From positions 1 to 64,000 of IMG/VR virus record IMGVR_UViG_3300009091_000015: 64,000 nucleotides of DNA; one strand, written 5' to 3'. Each line of letters opens with the position of its first letter. The stretch's first letter is position 1. Source of the DNA: a virus. Positions 6,513 to 14,845 of the stretch are shown here, in pieces. Both the position numbers and the translations under genes were made by a program. A model generated the notes under the pieces. That model was not told where the DNA came from and searched no databases. It saw nothing but the letters and a program-made list of their open reading frames with translations.

Positions 6513-6755
6513 ATGAGAGGCTTGGAGAAGATCACAGACCGGCAGATCCTGATGACGATCAAAGACCTTGGGCCAGTCAGGATGTCCACCATTGCGGCCA
6601 AGCTCGGGGTCACGAGGCAGGCCGTCTCCTACCGCCTGCAGCGGCTCGAAGTTCTCAAGCGCGTGAGCAGGATGAAGGGGGACAGAGCCAACCGCGAGCC
6701 TGACTTGTGGAGGCTCCACAAGAACGAGGAGGCGCGGCAGCAAGGCGAGGTGTGA
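6513..6755 (+). CDS. MarR-type winged-helix DNA-binding protein, 80 aa
   Basis: The pattern DRQILMTIKDLGPVRMSTIAAKLGVTRQAVSYRLQRLEVL is a textbook winged helix (first helix, then helix-turn-helix with recognition helix TRQAVSYRL), followed by a short basic wing. The start at 6513 has CGGAGGAAGGCAC directly before it. It lies next to the divergent promoters and their inverted repeat and is probably a local regulator of the early/late switch. Confidence 0.75.
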   Translation: MRGLEKITDRQILMTIKDLGPVRMSTIAAKLGVTRQAVSYRLQRLEVLKRVSRMKGDRANREPDLWRLHKNEEARQQGEV

Positions 6756-6756
6756 G

Positions 6757-7188
6757 ATGGCGGACCTATGGGCGACTGACGCTGGCCGGGCGATGATGAC
6801 GGACTACCTGGAGCGGCTCGCCTCAGCCCCCAGCGAAGTCCTCAGCGCCCTGCTGTTCCTGCATGAAAACCCGCAGGACTTCATTGAGCACTGGAGGTAC
6901 ACCGGGCGCTGGCGTCAGTATTACACCGCCCCGTGGCGGCGGCTCGTGGAGGATGGATTCATCCAGTTTCACCACGAGAAGAAGCGTCAGAAGTCCCGAG
7001 CCGTCTACACCCTGGCCGACGAAAACGTGACGTGGCTGCTGATCGGGGTGCTGGAGCTGATCCTCCGCAAGATCGAGCGCCAGCGCTGCGATGTGCGTAG
7101 TTTCCTCCGCTACGCCTCGGCTGGGCCGGATCGCGGAGACTTTGAACAGGTGCTCAGATACAAGGCGGACCGCCGACCCAATGCTTGA
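6757..7188 (+). CDS. hypothetical protein, possible winged-helix fold, 143 aa
   Basis: The gene starts one base after the winged-helix regulator, with GCGAGGTGTGAG as leader. The sequence has a helical first half (MTDYLERLASAPSEVLSALLFL) and then WRRLVEDGFIQFHHEKKRQKSRAVYTL, which looks like a recognition helix plus wing. It may act with the upstream HTH protein. No family is recognised with confidence. The stop lies inside the next promoter-like sequence. Confidence 0.65.
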   Translation: MADLWATDAGRAMMTDYLERLASAPSEVLSALLFLHENPQDFIEHWRYTGRWRQYYTAPWRRLVEDGFIQFHHEKKRQKSRAVYTLADENVTWLLIGVLELILRKIERQRCDVRSFLRYASAGPDRGDFEQVLRYKADRRPNA

Positions 7189-7213
7189 CAATGCCTATCT
7201 ATCACCCTAACTT
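7185..7213 (+). promoter_or_regulatory. sigma70-like promoter for late (packaging/structural) genes
   Basis: TTGACA (7185-7190) and TAACTT (7208-7213) are 17 bases apart, at the start of the 179-base gap before the small terminase. The flanking GCTTGACA is shared with the promoters at 6450 and 62211. The remaining leader to 7367 shows no other clear element. Confidence 0.5.
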
Positions 7214-7367
7214 AGATTTGACTTGAGGCTTCGAGCGAGGCTGGACCCCCTCGCGACCGCCGCTTGGTACGCTGATTGGCAGCGATGGGCATGAAGCCGA
7301 GTAACTGGGCAGTCAGCACTCTCCTCTGCGGGACAGCCAGCGGCATCGCACACCGGAAGGGGCCAGC

Positions 7368-8093
7368 ATGATGAACGGCGACGCCAAGAAGCTCGCGCTT
7401 GCGCTGGGCTTCATGGATGACGAGACGCTCGACGCTGTCATCGAAACCCACCCAACAGTCCAGGCATACTTGAACGGCGCGATCACCTTCACTGAGGCGA
7501 TGTTCATCGAGGAATACCTCAGCAACGGCTTCAGCCACAAGGCGGCGATGCAGGCCGTGGAGTCTCGGGCGCTCGCGCTCCAAGCCTACGACCGGCTCGG
7601 GCGCACCCTCATGCGCAAGCCGGTCGTGCGCAAGCTCCTGGCCCGCCGCCTGGCCGAGCAGTCCCTGACCTCGGATGAGGTGCTGGCCCAGCTGGCGAGT
7701 GTTGCGACCGCCTCGATGGAAGACTTCGTGGACATCAGGCCGGTGACGGACCCCGTCACAGAACAGGTCATGTGGATCGCCGTGCCAGACATCAGGAAGG
7801 CGAAGGAGTCAGGGAAGCTCCACCTGGCCAAAGAGCTGACCTACGACAAGGAAGGCTCGGTCAGGATCAAGCTGCGCGATGCCGACAAGGCGCTCGACAT
7901 GCTCGCCAAACACCTCGGCCTGTTCGAGCTGGACAACATGCAGAAGATCCCGCCAGAGGTTGCGGAGCTTCTGAAGCTCTCAGCTTCCGAGAAGAAGGAA
8001 CGGTTGGGCCACTACCGCGACATGATGGAATGGAGTCAGCCAAGTGGGGGAGACACTCCCGCCAGCACAGATGAGCCAGCTCCTGAAGACTGA
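7368..8093 (+). CDS. terS: terminase small subunit, 241 aa
   Basis: The pattern FIEEYLSNGFSHKAAMQAV (residues 44-62) is the small-terminase helix-turn-helix for DNA recognition. It is followed by LGRTLMRKPVVRKLLARRL and the long conserved block SDEVLAQLASVATASMEDFVD...DADKALDMLAKHLGLFE seen in phage XtmA-type subunits. It is predicted to select the phage DNA end and stimulate the large subunit. GGAAGGGGCCAGC precedes ATGATG. It overlaps the ATPase gene by 50 bases, so the packaging genes are coupled. Confidence 0.85.
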   Translation: MMNGDAKKLALALGFMDDETLDAVIETHPTVQAYLNGAITFTEAMFIEEYLSNGFSHKAAMQAVESRALALQAYDRLGRTLMRKPVVRKLLARRLAEQSLTSDEVLAQLASVATASMEDFVDIRPVTDPVTEQVMWIAVPDIRKAKESGKLHLAKELTYDKEGSVRIKLRDADKALDMLAKHLGLFELDNMQKIPPEVAELLKLSASEKKERLGHYRDMMEWSQPSGGDTPASTDEPAPED

Positions 8094-8796
8094 AGGCGAC
8101 GACACCCTCACCCTCGTTGCCCTCCAGCAGGAGCTGGATGACGCTTTCTCAAAAGACTGCTGGCGCTGGATGTGCTCATGTGTTTTCACGGTCGATGAAG
8201 CCCAGTACGGGATGCGCGGCGCGCCCAAGATCCGGCCCTGGCCGCAGCACCTCACCTACCTCAAGGGGGTGCTCGACGTTCTCTTGAACGAGCCCCTCGT
8301 CATGATCCCCAAGTCCCGCCGCGTCATGGTGTCTTGGTTGGTCGCCGCGTATTTCGTCTGGGTAGCTCGCTATCAGGACCATGCCGCGCTGTTCTGGCAG
8401 TCGGAGACGGAGAAGAAAGCGGCGTACATCGTGGACCAGCGCTGCCACTTCATCGAGACGAACCTCAAGCCGCCAGAGTTCCGCAAGAGGATCACCACCA
8501 TCAAGACGAAGGACTCGCTGGTCGGGCAGATCAACTACCCGAACGGCAGCTACATCTGGGCGGTCCCGCAGGGTGGTGACGTGCTGCGGACCTACACGGC
8601 GACCAAGGTGATGATGGACGAGTGCGAGTTCCAGCCGCAAGCGCCGGGGGCAGTCCGGGCGCTCATGCCCATGGTTGAGAAGGGCGCACAGGCGATTCTC
8701 GTGTCATCCTCGAACGGGCCTATCGGTGTCCTTGCCGAAGTCTGCAACGGGGTTGGCTTCTCAAGTTGGTCTGACATCAGTAGGATAGCGAACTAG
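8044..8796 (+). CDS. terL: terminase large subunit, ATPase half (split gene), 250 aa
   Basis: This contains only the N-terminal ATPase of a phage packaging motor. Residues 85-98 (LVMIPKSRRVMVSW) form a non-classical P-loop used in several terminase families. Residues 189-194 (VMMDEC) are Walker B with the catalytic Glu nearby, and LVSSSNG (219-225) is the coupling motif. Normal large subunits continue into an RNase H-like nuclease; here a TAG stops the frame at residue 250. The nuclease half is encoded separately at 9403-10302 in the same frame. The start is GTG 8044, or possibly ATG 8071. Confidence 0.85.
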   Translation: MGETLPPAQMSQLLKTEGDDTLTLVALQQELDDAFSKDCWRWMCSCVFTVDEAQYGMRGAPKIRPWPQHLTYLKGVLDVLLNEPLVMIPKSRRVMVSWLVAAYFVWVARYQDHAALFWQSETEKKAAYIVDQRCHFIETNLKPPEFRKRITTIKTKDSLVGQINYPNGSYIWAVPQGGDVLRTYTATKVMMDECEFQPQAPGAVRALMPMVEKGAQAILVSSSNGPIGVLAEVCNGVGFSSWSDISRIAN

Positions 8797-8805
8797 GAGG
8801 CGGAC

Positions 8806-9402
8806 ATGCCGATTCCCAGCAGAGGTCAGCTCGGCCAGATGGCCAACCCACAGTTCTCAGACCCAAGACAGAACCAGAACCTCGGCGGGTTCCCGGCAGG
8901 GGCGAAGCCGAAGCCGGGCCTCATGCCCGGACAGCCCTTCCCGATGCAGCCTGGACAGCTGGATGCGCTGCGCCGGAACCTGCCTCCGCCACAGCCTGGC
9001 ATGCCAGGCATGTTCCGGCCGCTTGAGCAGCTTACCCAGAGAACGCCCGGCATGGGCGGCATCGCGCAGATCCCTCCCGGCATGCCGCGCCCGCAGCCCG
9101 GCATGGGTGGGCAGTATGGCGGGGCTCAGGATGCGATCTTTGGTCGCCCACAGCCCATGCCCATGGGACCGCCGATAACGCAGTTCCCAGGGCAGCCAGG
9201 GCAGAAGCCCATGCAGCCCATGCCTGGCACGCTGACAGCCGCTGGACAGCCGCAGCCCTGGCAGCCATACGCTGGCCAGCCCCCGCAGGCAGGACCGTCA
9301 AGGGTGCCGCCTGGGATGCCGCAGGGACCGCCCCAGAAGCCCCAGCCAGGCATGCCCAATCTCGGGGCGGCGGCTCCGGGTAGACTTGGTGGCGGCAAGT
9401 AG
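8806..9402 (+). CDS. Pro/Gly/Met/Gln-rich protein inside the split terminase, 198 aa
   Basis: It has its own strong ribosome binding site (AGGAGGCGGAC overlapping the upstream TAG). It consists almost wholly of low-complexity repeats such as PGMPGM, PPGMPRPQPGMGG and PGQPGQKPMQPMPG, with no hydrophobic core, so it is probably disordered. It lies exactly between the ATPase and nuclease halves of the terminase, in the same reading frame as both, separated by single TAG codons. Similar Pro/Gly-rich stretches occur in the internal-protein genes near 33.3 kb. Function unknown; a linker, a decoration or an assembly factor are possibilities. Confidence 0.7.
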   Translation: MPIPSRGQLGQMANPQFSDPRQNQNLGGFPAGAKPKPGLMPGQPFPMQPGQLDALRRNLPPPQPGMPGMFRPLEQLTQRTPGMGGIAQIPPGMPRPQPGMGGQYGGAQDAIFGRPQPMPMGPPITQFPGQPGQKPMQPMPGTLTAAGQPQPWQPYAGQPPQAGPSRVPPGMPQGPPQKPQPGMPNLGAAAPGRLGGGK

Positions 9403-10302
9403 ATGCCGTCTCTCCCGCCAGTCCGCGTCCTTGAAAGCCCGAAGGGCTGGAAAATCGTCCCGGTCCACTACTCCATGGACCCGGAGAAGAACGCGGAATG
9501 GGTCGCCAGCATGAAGCGCAGGGGGGACATCGACGACTGGGAGAAGGAGATGGAGATCAACTTCTCGTCAGTGGCCGGGGTGCGGTGCTTCGAGAGCTAC
9601 TCCATCCTGGCGAACTCGATAGACGGGGTCGAGTACGAAGAGATCCTCCCGCTGCGGCTCGCCTGCGACTTCAATGTGGACCCGATGGCCTGGCTCGTCT
9701 GTCAGATCAACAACAACAAGCTCTATGTCCTGCGTGAAATCTGGTCCTCGCCCGGCAGCGTTGTTGAGAACTGCGAGAAGTTCCTCAACGACTACGGCGG
9801 TCACTACGGCGAGGTCTTCATCTACGGCGACGCGAGCGGCAACGCGAGATCACAACGCGACCAGAGATCGAACTACGACGAGATCGCGCTGCGCCTGATG
9901 AACCGCCCGTTCAAGCTGCGCATGCGCGTGCCGTCTCGCAACCCGACGAACGTGAACGCTGTTCGGGCCGTCAACCGGAGGTTGGTGGATCAGTGGGGCA
10001 ACCCACTGATCTTCATCGACCGAGACAAGTGCAAGAACCTCCTCCTCGATCTCTCCCAGGTTGTCTGGCAGGAGGGGGCTTCTAGCGCAACTCAGTCCAT
10101 CAAGAAGACGAGGAATCGGCTTGACCCGTACTTCTTCCGTGGCCATGCCTCAGACGCGCTCTGCGCTCTCGTCCACCGCGAGTGGCCGACGCGGGCAGAG
10201 GTCGCGAAGGAAGAGGACAAGCGCGAGGAAGAAGAGAAGAAGGGGAAGGGCCGCGTGAAGAAGAAAACGCGGCCCAGGATGCGGGCCGCTTTCCCAGATT
10301 AG
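9403..10302 (+). CDS. terL: terminase large subunit, nuclease half (split gene), 299 aa
   Basis: This is the C-terminal RNase H-fold nuclease. Asp89 (RLACDFNVDP), Asp143 (IYGDASGN) and Asp251 (GHASDALC) are placed as the metal-binding triad that cuts concatemers. The N-terminus (VLESPKGWKIVPVHYSMDP) matches the linker that normally follows the ATPase in large subunits. ATPase plus nuclease give about 549 residues, the usual size of a whole protein. The ATG follows the upstream TAG directly with only a weak SD, so re-initiation by coupled ribosomes is likely. The C-terminus is strongly basic/charged. Confidence 0.85.
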   Translation: MPSLPPVRVLESPKGWKIVPVHYSMDPEKNAEWVASMKRRGDIDDWEKEMEINFSSVAGVRCFESYSILANSIDGVEYEEILPLRLACDFNVDPMAWLVCQINNNKLYVLREIWSSPGSVVENCEKFLNDYGGHYGEVFIYGDASGNARSQRDQRSNYDEIALRLMNRPFKLRMRVPSRNPTNVNAVRAVNRRLVDQWGNPLIFIDRDKCKNLLLDLSQVVWQEGASSATQSIKKTRNRLDPYFFRGHASDALCALVHREWPTRAEVAKEEDKREEEEKKGKGRVKKKTRPRMRAAFPD

Positions 10303-10310
10303 GAGGGGAG

Positions 10311-10730
10311 ATGCCGACATACGCACTGGCTGGAACGGTTGGGGCTCGAACGGCCCTCCAGGCCCTGCTTTCCTGGTTGCGGCTGGGAGACACAAGGGCC
10401 TATCCGTACATTGTGGCAGCTGGAGGAACAACGAGCAACGAGATCATCTGTGGGAATGACGGGCTGATGGCCCTCGACATCCCATCGAACTTCACTGGGA
10501 GCACCGTGACGATCTACGGCAAGGCGAGGTCCGACCAGGCTGCCGCGAAGCCAGTGTCTCGATGGGTCGGAGGCACGAAGACAGCGCTGGCGATAACCGG
10601 CGTCACTGTCAACGATACCCTCTGGTTCGAGACCCCCATCGCCGGGCTCTACAGCATCAAGCTGGTCGTCCCGACACAGAGCAACACGGTGTCCATCATT
10701 CCCAGATGGGGGAGAGTGCTCTATGGCTGA
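10311..10730 (+). CDS. virion-type beta protein, 139 aa, tandem paralogue A1
   Basis: The sequence TTSNEIICGNDGLMALDIPSNF ... NDTLWFETPIAGLYSIKLVV ... PRWGRV is shared, block for block, with the next gene. An N-terminal extension contains RTALQALLSWLRLG. TAGGAGGGGAG provides the ribosome binding site. It is predicted to be beta-rich and to be a small structural or decoration protein, because it lies between terminase and portal. The exact role is unknown. Confidence 0.7.
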   Translation: MPTYALAGTVGARTALQALLSWLRLGDTRAYPYIVAAGGTTSNEIICGNDGLMALDIPSNFTGSTVTIYGKARSDQAAAKPVSRWVGGTKTALAITGVTVNDTLWFETPIAGLYSIKLVVPTQSNTVSIIPRWGRVLYG

Positions 10731-11058
10731 CCGAAGCTCAGTGTTCACGCTCCCCGGCGCAGGCACAACCAGCAACGAGATCCTGGCTGGGGACAGCGGG
10801 CTCTATGCTCTGCAGATTCCTGCCAGCGGCATGGAAGGAACGAATCTCGCCATCTACACGAGAGCGACCGTCAACTCGCCCCTGAAGGCAACCTACATTT
10901 GGGACGGCACAACTCGCACCCAGATCAAGCTCACCAACGTGGCGGCTGATGACCTCCTCTGGTTTGAGACTCCGATTTCAGGGGTCTACAGTATCGCCCT
11001 CGTGGCTGATTCCCAGACTGGCGACTCAGTCATCACGCCGCGTTGGGGAAGGGTGTAG
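10723..11058 (+). CDS. virion-type beta protein, 111 aa, tandem paralogue A2
   Basis: It is related to the upstream gene through TTSNEILAGDSGLYALQIP, DDLLWFETPISGVYSIALV and a C-terminal TPRWGRV, and lacks that gene's N-terminal extension. It overlaps the upstream gene by eight bases. The pair looks like a local duplication that has diverged. A structural role is inferred from position before the portal. Confidence 0.7.
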   Translation: MADRSSVFTLPGAGTTSNEILAGDSGLYALQIPASGMEGTNLAIYTRATVNSPLKATYIWDGTTRTQIKLTNVAADDLLWFETPISGVYSIALVADSQTGDSVITPRWGRV

Positions 11059-11061
11059 ACC

Positions 11062-13095
11062 ATGGCAGTCGAGACAGATCCGCTGCGTGAAGAGGATCAG
11101 ACCCTAGAAGTGGAGATCGAGTCGATCTCCGTTGTCGAGAAGCCACTTGAGGAGCGGCTCGACTACGAGACCGGGAAGGAACTCCACACCAAGATCCTCG
11201 ACAAGTTGAAGGCGCGGCGGGACTACTCTGTCGAGCACTGTGAGGAGCGGTACGGGGAGTGGAACAGGGTCAGGAAACATCTCAAGCTCTACATCGACCT
11301 CACCGACAAGGCCCGCCTTGGCGACAAGAGCAGCGATGAGTCAGCTCTGGAGATGCCATTCAAGCGCTCGGTCTCCATCCCGGTGTCCTACGCCAACCTC
11401 CACGTCTTGCTGACGCAGATGATGTCCATCTTCTCAGCCAGGAACCCGATGATTCAGCTGAGAGGCCGAGGCCCCGAGGATGTGTTCAAGGCGAAGATGA
11501 TGGAGACGATTCTGGCCTACGACGTGCAGCAGACCAAAGGCTTCTCCTCGCTGTACTCGATGTTCCAGGACTCCATCTCTTTCGGCACTGGAATCAACTA
11601 CGACTCGTGGGAGATCGAAGAGGGCGTCAAGTTCGACTATCAGCCGCTGATGGTCCCAGGCGTCCCGCCCGAGCTGCTCGTCGCCTACCTTGGGCCGCTC
11701 GCCTACACCCCAATCCGTACCATCGGGACACGCCGCGAGTACAACCGCTGGCGTCCGGTCGATCCGTTCAAGTTTAGGCCCGACCCCCGAGTTGCGTTCT
11801 GGAACCTCCAGGATGGTGAGTTCTGCGGCCACTCCTACGAGATCGGCTACAACACACTGAAGAAGAAGGAAGCCCCGCATGGGCCGTACTTCAACCTGAA
11901 GCATGTGCCGAAGTTCGCGAGGGGGCTCAGTAAGCGGTACGAGAAGCTCGAAGACGTGGGGATGAATCAGACGGACACCGATCTGACGACCCGCGATCAG
12001 AAGGACCGGGGCTTCTTCGAGGCCGAGACCATGGTCGTCGAGCTGATCCCGAAGGAATGGGAGATTGGGGACAGCGACTTCCCCGAGAAGTACATCTTCA
12101 CCTGGATCAGCGACGAAGTCATCGTGCGTGCGCACGAGATGCCGAACGTCCACCAGCAGTTCCCCTACTCGGTGGCCGAGGTGGACCCTGACTTCCACAC
12201 CACTTGGAGCCCAGGCATCATCGAGCTGATCGAGCCGATGCAGCGCTACATCAACTGGCTCTTCAACTCGCACATCGAGAACATCACCTCGGTCCTGAAC
12301 AACCAGTGGGTCTACTCGCCGCGCTTCATCGAACGCAACGATCTGGAGTACGGCGGACCTGGGGAGCACATCCGGCTGAAGAACGAAGCCGTCGAGATGA
12401 TGCTTTCCGGCGAGGTCCAGGACGTGCGTCAGTTCTTCTTCCAGGTGCCGATCCAGGACGTGACCGGCCCGAGCTACATGGGCGCTGTCCAGTACCTCTA
12501 CCAGATGGTGCAGCTGCTCACCGGGGCAAACGACCCGATGTCAGGCATCCAGCTGCCGACCGAGCGCAGCGCCACTGAGATCCAGACCATCACCGCGAAG
12601 GCGTCCGACAGGCTGGCGATCACTGCCAAGCTCATAGATGAGAACGCGATCCAGCCCCTGATTCAGCGTAGCATCCTGAATCGCCAGCAGTTCACCCAGA
12701 TGCAACAGTATTACCGCATCCTCGGGGAGTTCGCCCAGGAGTATGGGAAAGACTCCATCTTCATAGACATGGAGGACTTGCAGGGCGAGTTCGACTACCT
12801 GGCGATCAGTGGCATCATGCCTGAAGATCCAGCGAGATCGGCCCAGGCATGGTCGCAGATCATGGCGTCAGCCGCCCAGAACCCGGCGCTCCAACAGCCA
12901 GGCCCTGATGGTAGGCAGCTAGACTTTCGCAAAGTCTTCGATACCATTGCGGAGAAGATGGGCATCACGAACATCGGTCGCTACTACATGAACGTCAATG
13001 TTGTGCCGGATGAGGAGGCTATGGCGCAGGAGCAGGCCGGGAACTTCCTGCCGGTGCAAGCTCCTCAGAGTGCTATGCTTGGGCCGGGAGCATAG
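11062..13095 (+). CDS. portal protein, 677 aa
   Basis: Length, position and sequence pattern fit a podovirus-type portal. The N-terminal helical region (HTKILDKLKARRDYSVEHCEERYGEWNRVRKHLKLY) is followed by a wing/stem core with FKRSVSIPVSYANLHVLLTQM, and by GANDPMSGIQLPTERSATEIQ, a block typical of portal proteins near the tunnel. The C-terminus is acidic and Gln-rich. Twelve copies would form the DNA channel at the capsid vertex. It lies between terminase and scaffold as usual. The SD is weak; translation is probably coupled to the gene before it. Confidence 0.85.
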   Translation: MAVETDPLREEDQTLEVEIESISVVEKPLEERLDYETGKELHTKILDKLKARRDYSVEHCEERYGEWNRVRKHLKLYIDLTDKARLGDKSSDESALEMPFKRSVSIPVSYANLHVLLTQMMSIFSARNPMIQLRGRGPEDVFKAKMMETILAYDVQQTKGFSSLYSMFQDSISFGTGINYDSWEIEEGVKFDYQPLMVPGVPPELLVAYLGPLAYTPIRTIGTRREYNRWRPVDPFKFRPDPRVAFWNLQDGEFCGHSYEIGYNTLKKKEAPHGPYFNLKHVPKFARGLSKRYEKLEDVGMNQTDTDLTTRDQKDRGFFEAETMVVELIPKEWEIGDSDFPEKYIFTWISDEVIVRAHEMPNVHQQFPYSVAEVDPDFHTTWSPGIIELIEPMQRYINWLFNSHIENITSVLNNQWVYSPRFIERNDLEYGGPGEHIRLKNEAVEMMLSGEVQDVRQFFFQVPIQDVTGPSYMGAVQYLYQMVQLLTGANDPMSGIQLPTERSATEIQTITAKASDRLAITAKLIDENAIQPLIQRSILNRQQFTQMQQYYRILGEFAQEYGKDSIFIDMEDLQGEFDYLAISGIMPEDPARSAQAWSQIMASAAQNPALQQPGPDGRQLDFRKVFDTIAEKMGITNIGRYYMNVNVVPDEEAMAQEQAGNFLPVQAPQSAMLGPGA

Positions 13096-13097
13096 AC

Positions 13098-13496
13098 ATG
13101 GCGCAATTTGCGAACCGCCTAGAAGCCAGGGTCGAAGAGAAGGAACGGGAATTTGAACTCATCGACCAGGTCTACCCGGCGGCGCTGGCGAGGCTCGAAG
13201 GTCGAGACGCAGCCTGGGAACTCCAGAAGAGGGCAATCATCGACCGCATCGCCAAGACGGTGTTGCTCTACAAGTTTGAAGATCCAGCCCACAAGGCAGT
13301 CGCCCTGATCGCGCAGATGCAGGCAGACTGCAGAGAGCTACTCGCTCCTCAGCGGATCGTTGAGGACTGGAAGGAGCGCAAGGCAGAGCTGCTGTTCCTC
13401 CGCCAGGAGGAAGAGAAGCAGCGTACCGCAGTGCGCAGGGCCGGAGACGCCTATGAGGCTGAGCGGCAGAAATGGACATCTCGTGCAACAGGTTGA
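13098..13496 (+). CDS. coiled-coil protein between portal and scaffold, 132 aa
   Basis: Long helices with heptad-like spacing (ARVEEKEREFELIDQVYPAALARLE and AELLFLRQEEEKQRTAVRRAGDAYEAE) predict a coiled coil. The start lies two bases after the portal stop. In other podoviruses this position holds small head-assembly helpers. The 104 bases after it up to the scaffold start contain no convincing gene. Confidence 0.65.
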   Translation: MAQFANRLEARVEEKEREFELIDQVYPAALARLEGRDAAWELQKRAIIDRIAKTVLLYKFEDPAHKAVALIAQMQADCRELLAPQRIVEDWKERKAELLFLRQEEEKQRTAVRRAGDAYEAERQKWTSRATG

Positions 13497-13600
13497 TTCG
13501 CCCCACTCGGTGTATTGGAGCACGGGCCACATGGCTGCCGAGTGCCATGACCCATCAGCATCTCTAGCCGACCTGACCGCAGGAGCTAGCAGGGGGAACG

Positions 13601-14797
13601 ATGCCAGATAATGAGCGGTACGTTGACGAAGAAGACGGCGACAGACTGAAAGAGGACCGGCAGTCCTTCGATGCAGCTCTCGACATCTCAAGGTCGGGCG
13701 GAGACCCGCGCCCAGAGGCACCCGGTGACAGCGTAACTGCAGACCGGAAGCCCGGCAGGGTGACAGCTCAGGCCGACGACGATGAAGGGGTGGAGGTCGC
13801 CACCGAAACGCAGGAACCTGCGGCAGACACAACGGAGGAAGCGGCTGAGACAGCTGAGGCTCCAGTAGCGGAGGGTGAGGGAACGGCAGCTCCTGCAGAG
13901 GAGGAGATCACCTACACCCTGCCCGGTGGGATCAAAGTCACGGCGAGCGAACTGTTCAAGGACCGCGAGCGCATGAAGAATCTGGTGACGCAAGCCAACC
14001 AGATGACTCACTACCAGAAGCTCGCGGACGACAGGAAGCGAGCGATTGACGAATCGGCCCAGCGGGAGAAGTCCGTCTACGAGCAATGGGTCGAGATGCA
14101 GATTCACAACCAGATGATGGCGGCGCAGCAGGCACAGCAGGTTCAGGCCCCTGTGCGCATGCGCCCGCCAGCCCCGCAGATCAAGTCGGCCTTCGAGCCC
14201 TATCTGCAGGACCTGGTGAAGCAGGGCCGGATCAGCGAAGACCACATGGCGGAGGACTCGGGCTTGATTGCCGAGTACCTCTACGACCAGATGAGCCTGC
14301 GCGAGGCCCTGGAGAACCAGCTCTCCACCTATGAGCAGAGAATCAACATGCTCGAAACCCAGCTAGCCCCAGTCCAGTCCACTGTCCGTGCCGCACAGGT
14401 GCTCAGCGATGAGCGGACAATCCAGCAAGAGGTGGCGAGCACTCCAGGCTACGAGGACTTCGCTGATCCACGCAAATGGGAGCAGCTGAAGGCTTTCGTC
14501 GGACAGCAGATTGCCGAGCAAGGCACTGACGAGTACGGCGCACCGAATTTGAAAGTGCGGTTCACCCCGGATCACATGCGAGCCTGGGCGGATGCGATGA
14601 TGGCCCCCGCCATGAGGGCGGTCCTGGCCAATCGGAAGCAGGACGCGAAGACCAGGCAGCAGCGTGAGACGAAGCAAGCGGCAGGCGAGGCATCAGGGAC
14701 CGGAAGGCAACCCAAGGCCAAGCCGAAGTCGGCCCAGACACCGGAAGAACTGGCGATGGATTTCTCTGGCCAAAGCGTCAGAAAGGCCACCGGCTGA
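13601..14797 (+). CDS. scaffolding-type protein, 398 aa
   Basis: The N-terminal 100 residues are acidic and low-complexity (ATETQEPAADTTEEAAETAE). A central helical part (TASELFKDRERMKNLVTQANQM, REALENQLSTYEQRINMLETQL) forms likely coiled coils, and the end is basic and helical (RKQDAKTRQQRETKQAA). This composition and the place directly before the major capsid gene are those of a phage scaffolding protein, which shapes the procapsid and leaves. AGGGGGAACG precedes the start. Confidence 0.8.
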   Translation: MPDNERYVDEEDGDRLKEDRQSFDAALDISRSGGDPRPEAPGDSVTADRKPGRVTAQADDDEGVEVATETQEPAADTTEEAAETAEAPVAEGEGTAAPAEEEITYTLPGGIKVTASELFKDRERMKNLVTQANQMTHYQKLADDRKRAIDESAQREKSVYEQWVEMQIHNQMMAAQQAQQVQAPVRMRPPAPQIKSAFEPYLQDLVKQGRISEDHMAEDSGLIAEYLYDQMSLREALENQLSTYEQRINMLETQLAPVQSTVRAAQVLSDERTIQQEVASTPGYEDFADPRKWEQLKAFVGQQIAEQGTDEYGAPNLKVRFTPDHMRAWADAMMAPAMRAVLANRKQDAKTRQQRETKQAAGEASGTGRQPKAKPKSAQTPEELAMDFSGQSVRKATG

Positions 14798-14845
14798 TAA
14801 GACCTAAGCCCATTGCTGCTCCCCCCGAACTGGAGGGAACTGACA

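Noticed and set aside
8794-9402. Reassignment of TAG to an amino acid as explanation of the split terminase
   Set aside because: TAG ends many other genes here (for example 10302, 11058, 13095, 16078, 17276) directly before good starts, so it works as a normal stop. Local read-through remains possible but is not needed.
13497-13600. Short ORF or tRNA-like sequence between the coiled-coil gene and the scaffold
   Set aside because: No ribosome binding site, no cloverleaf that closes, and no conserved pattern; probably a leader.
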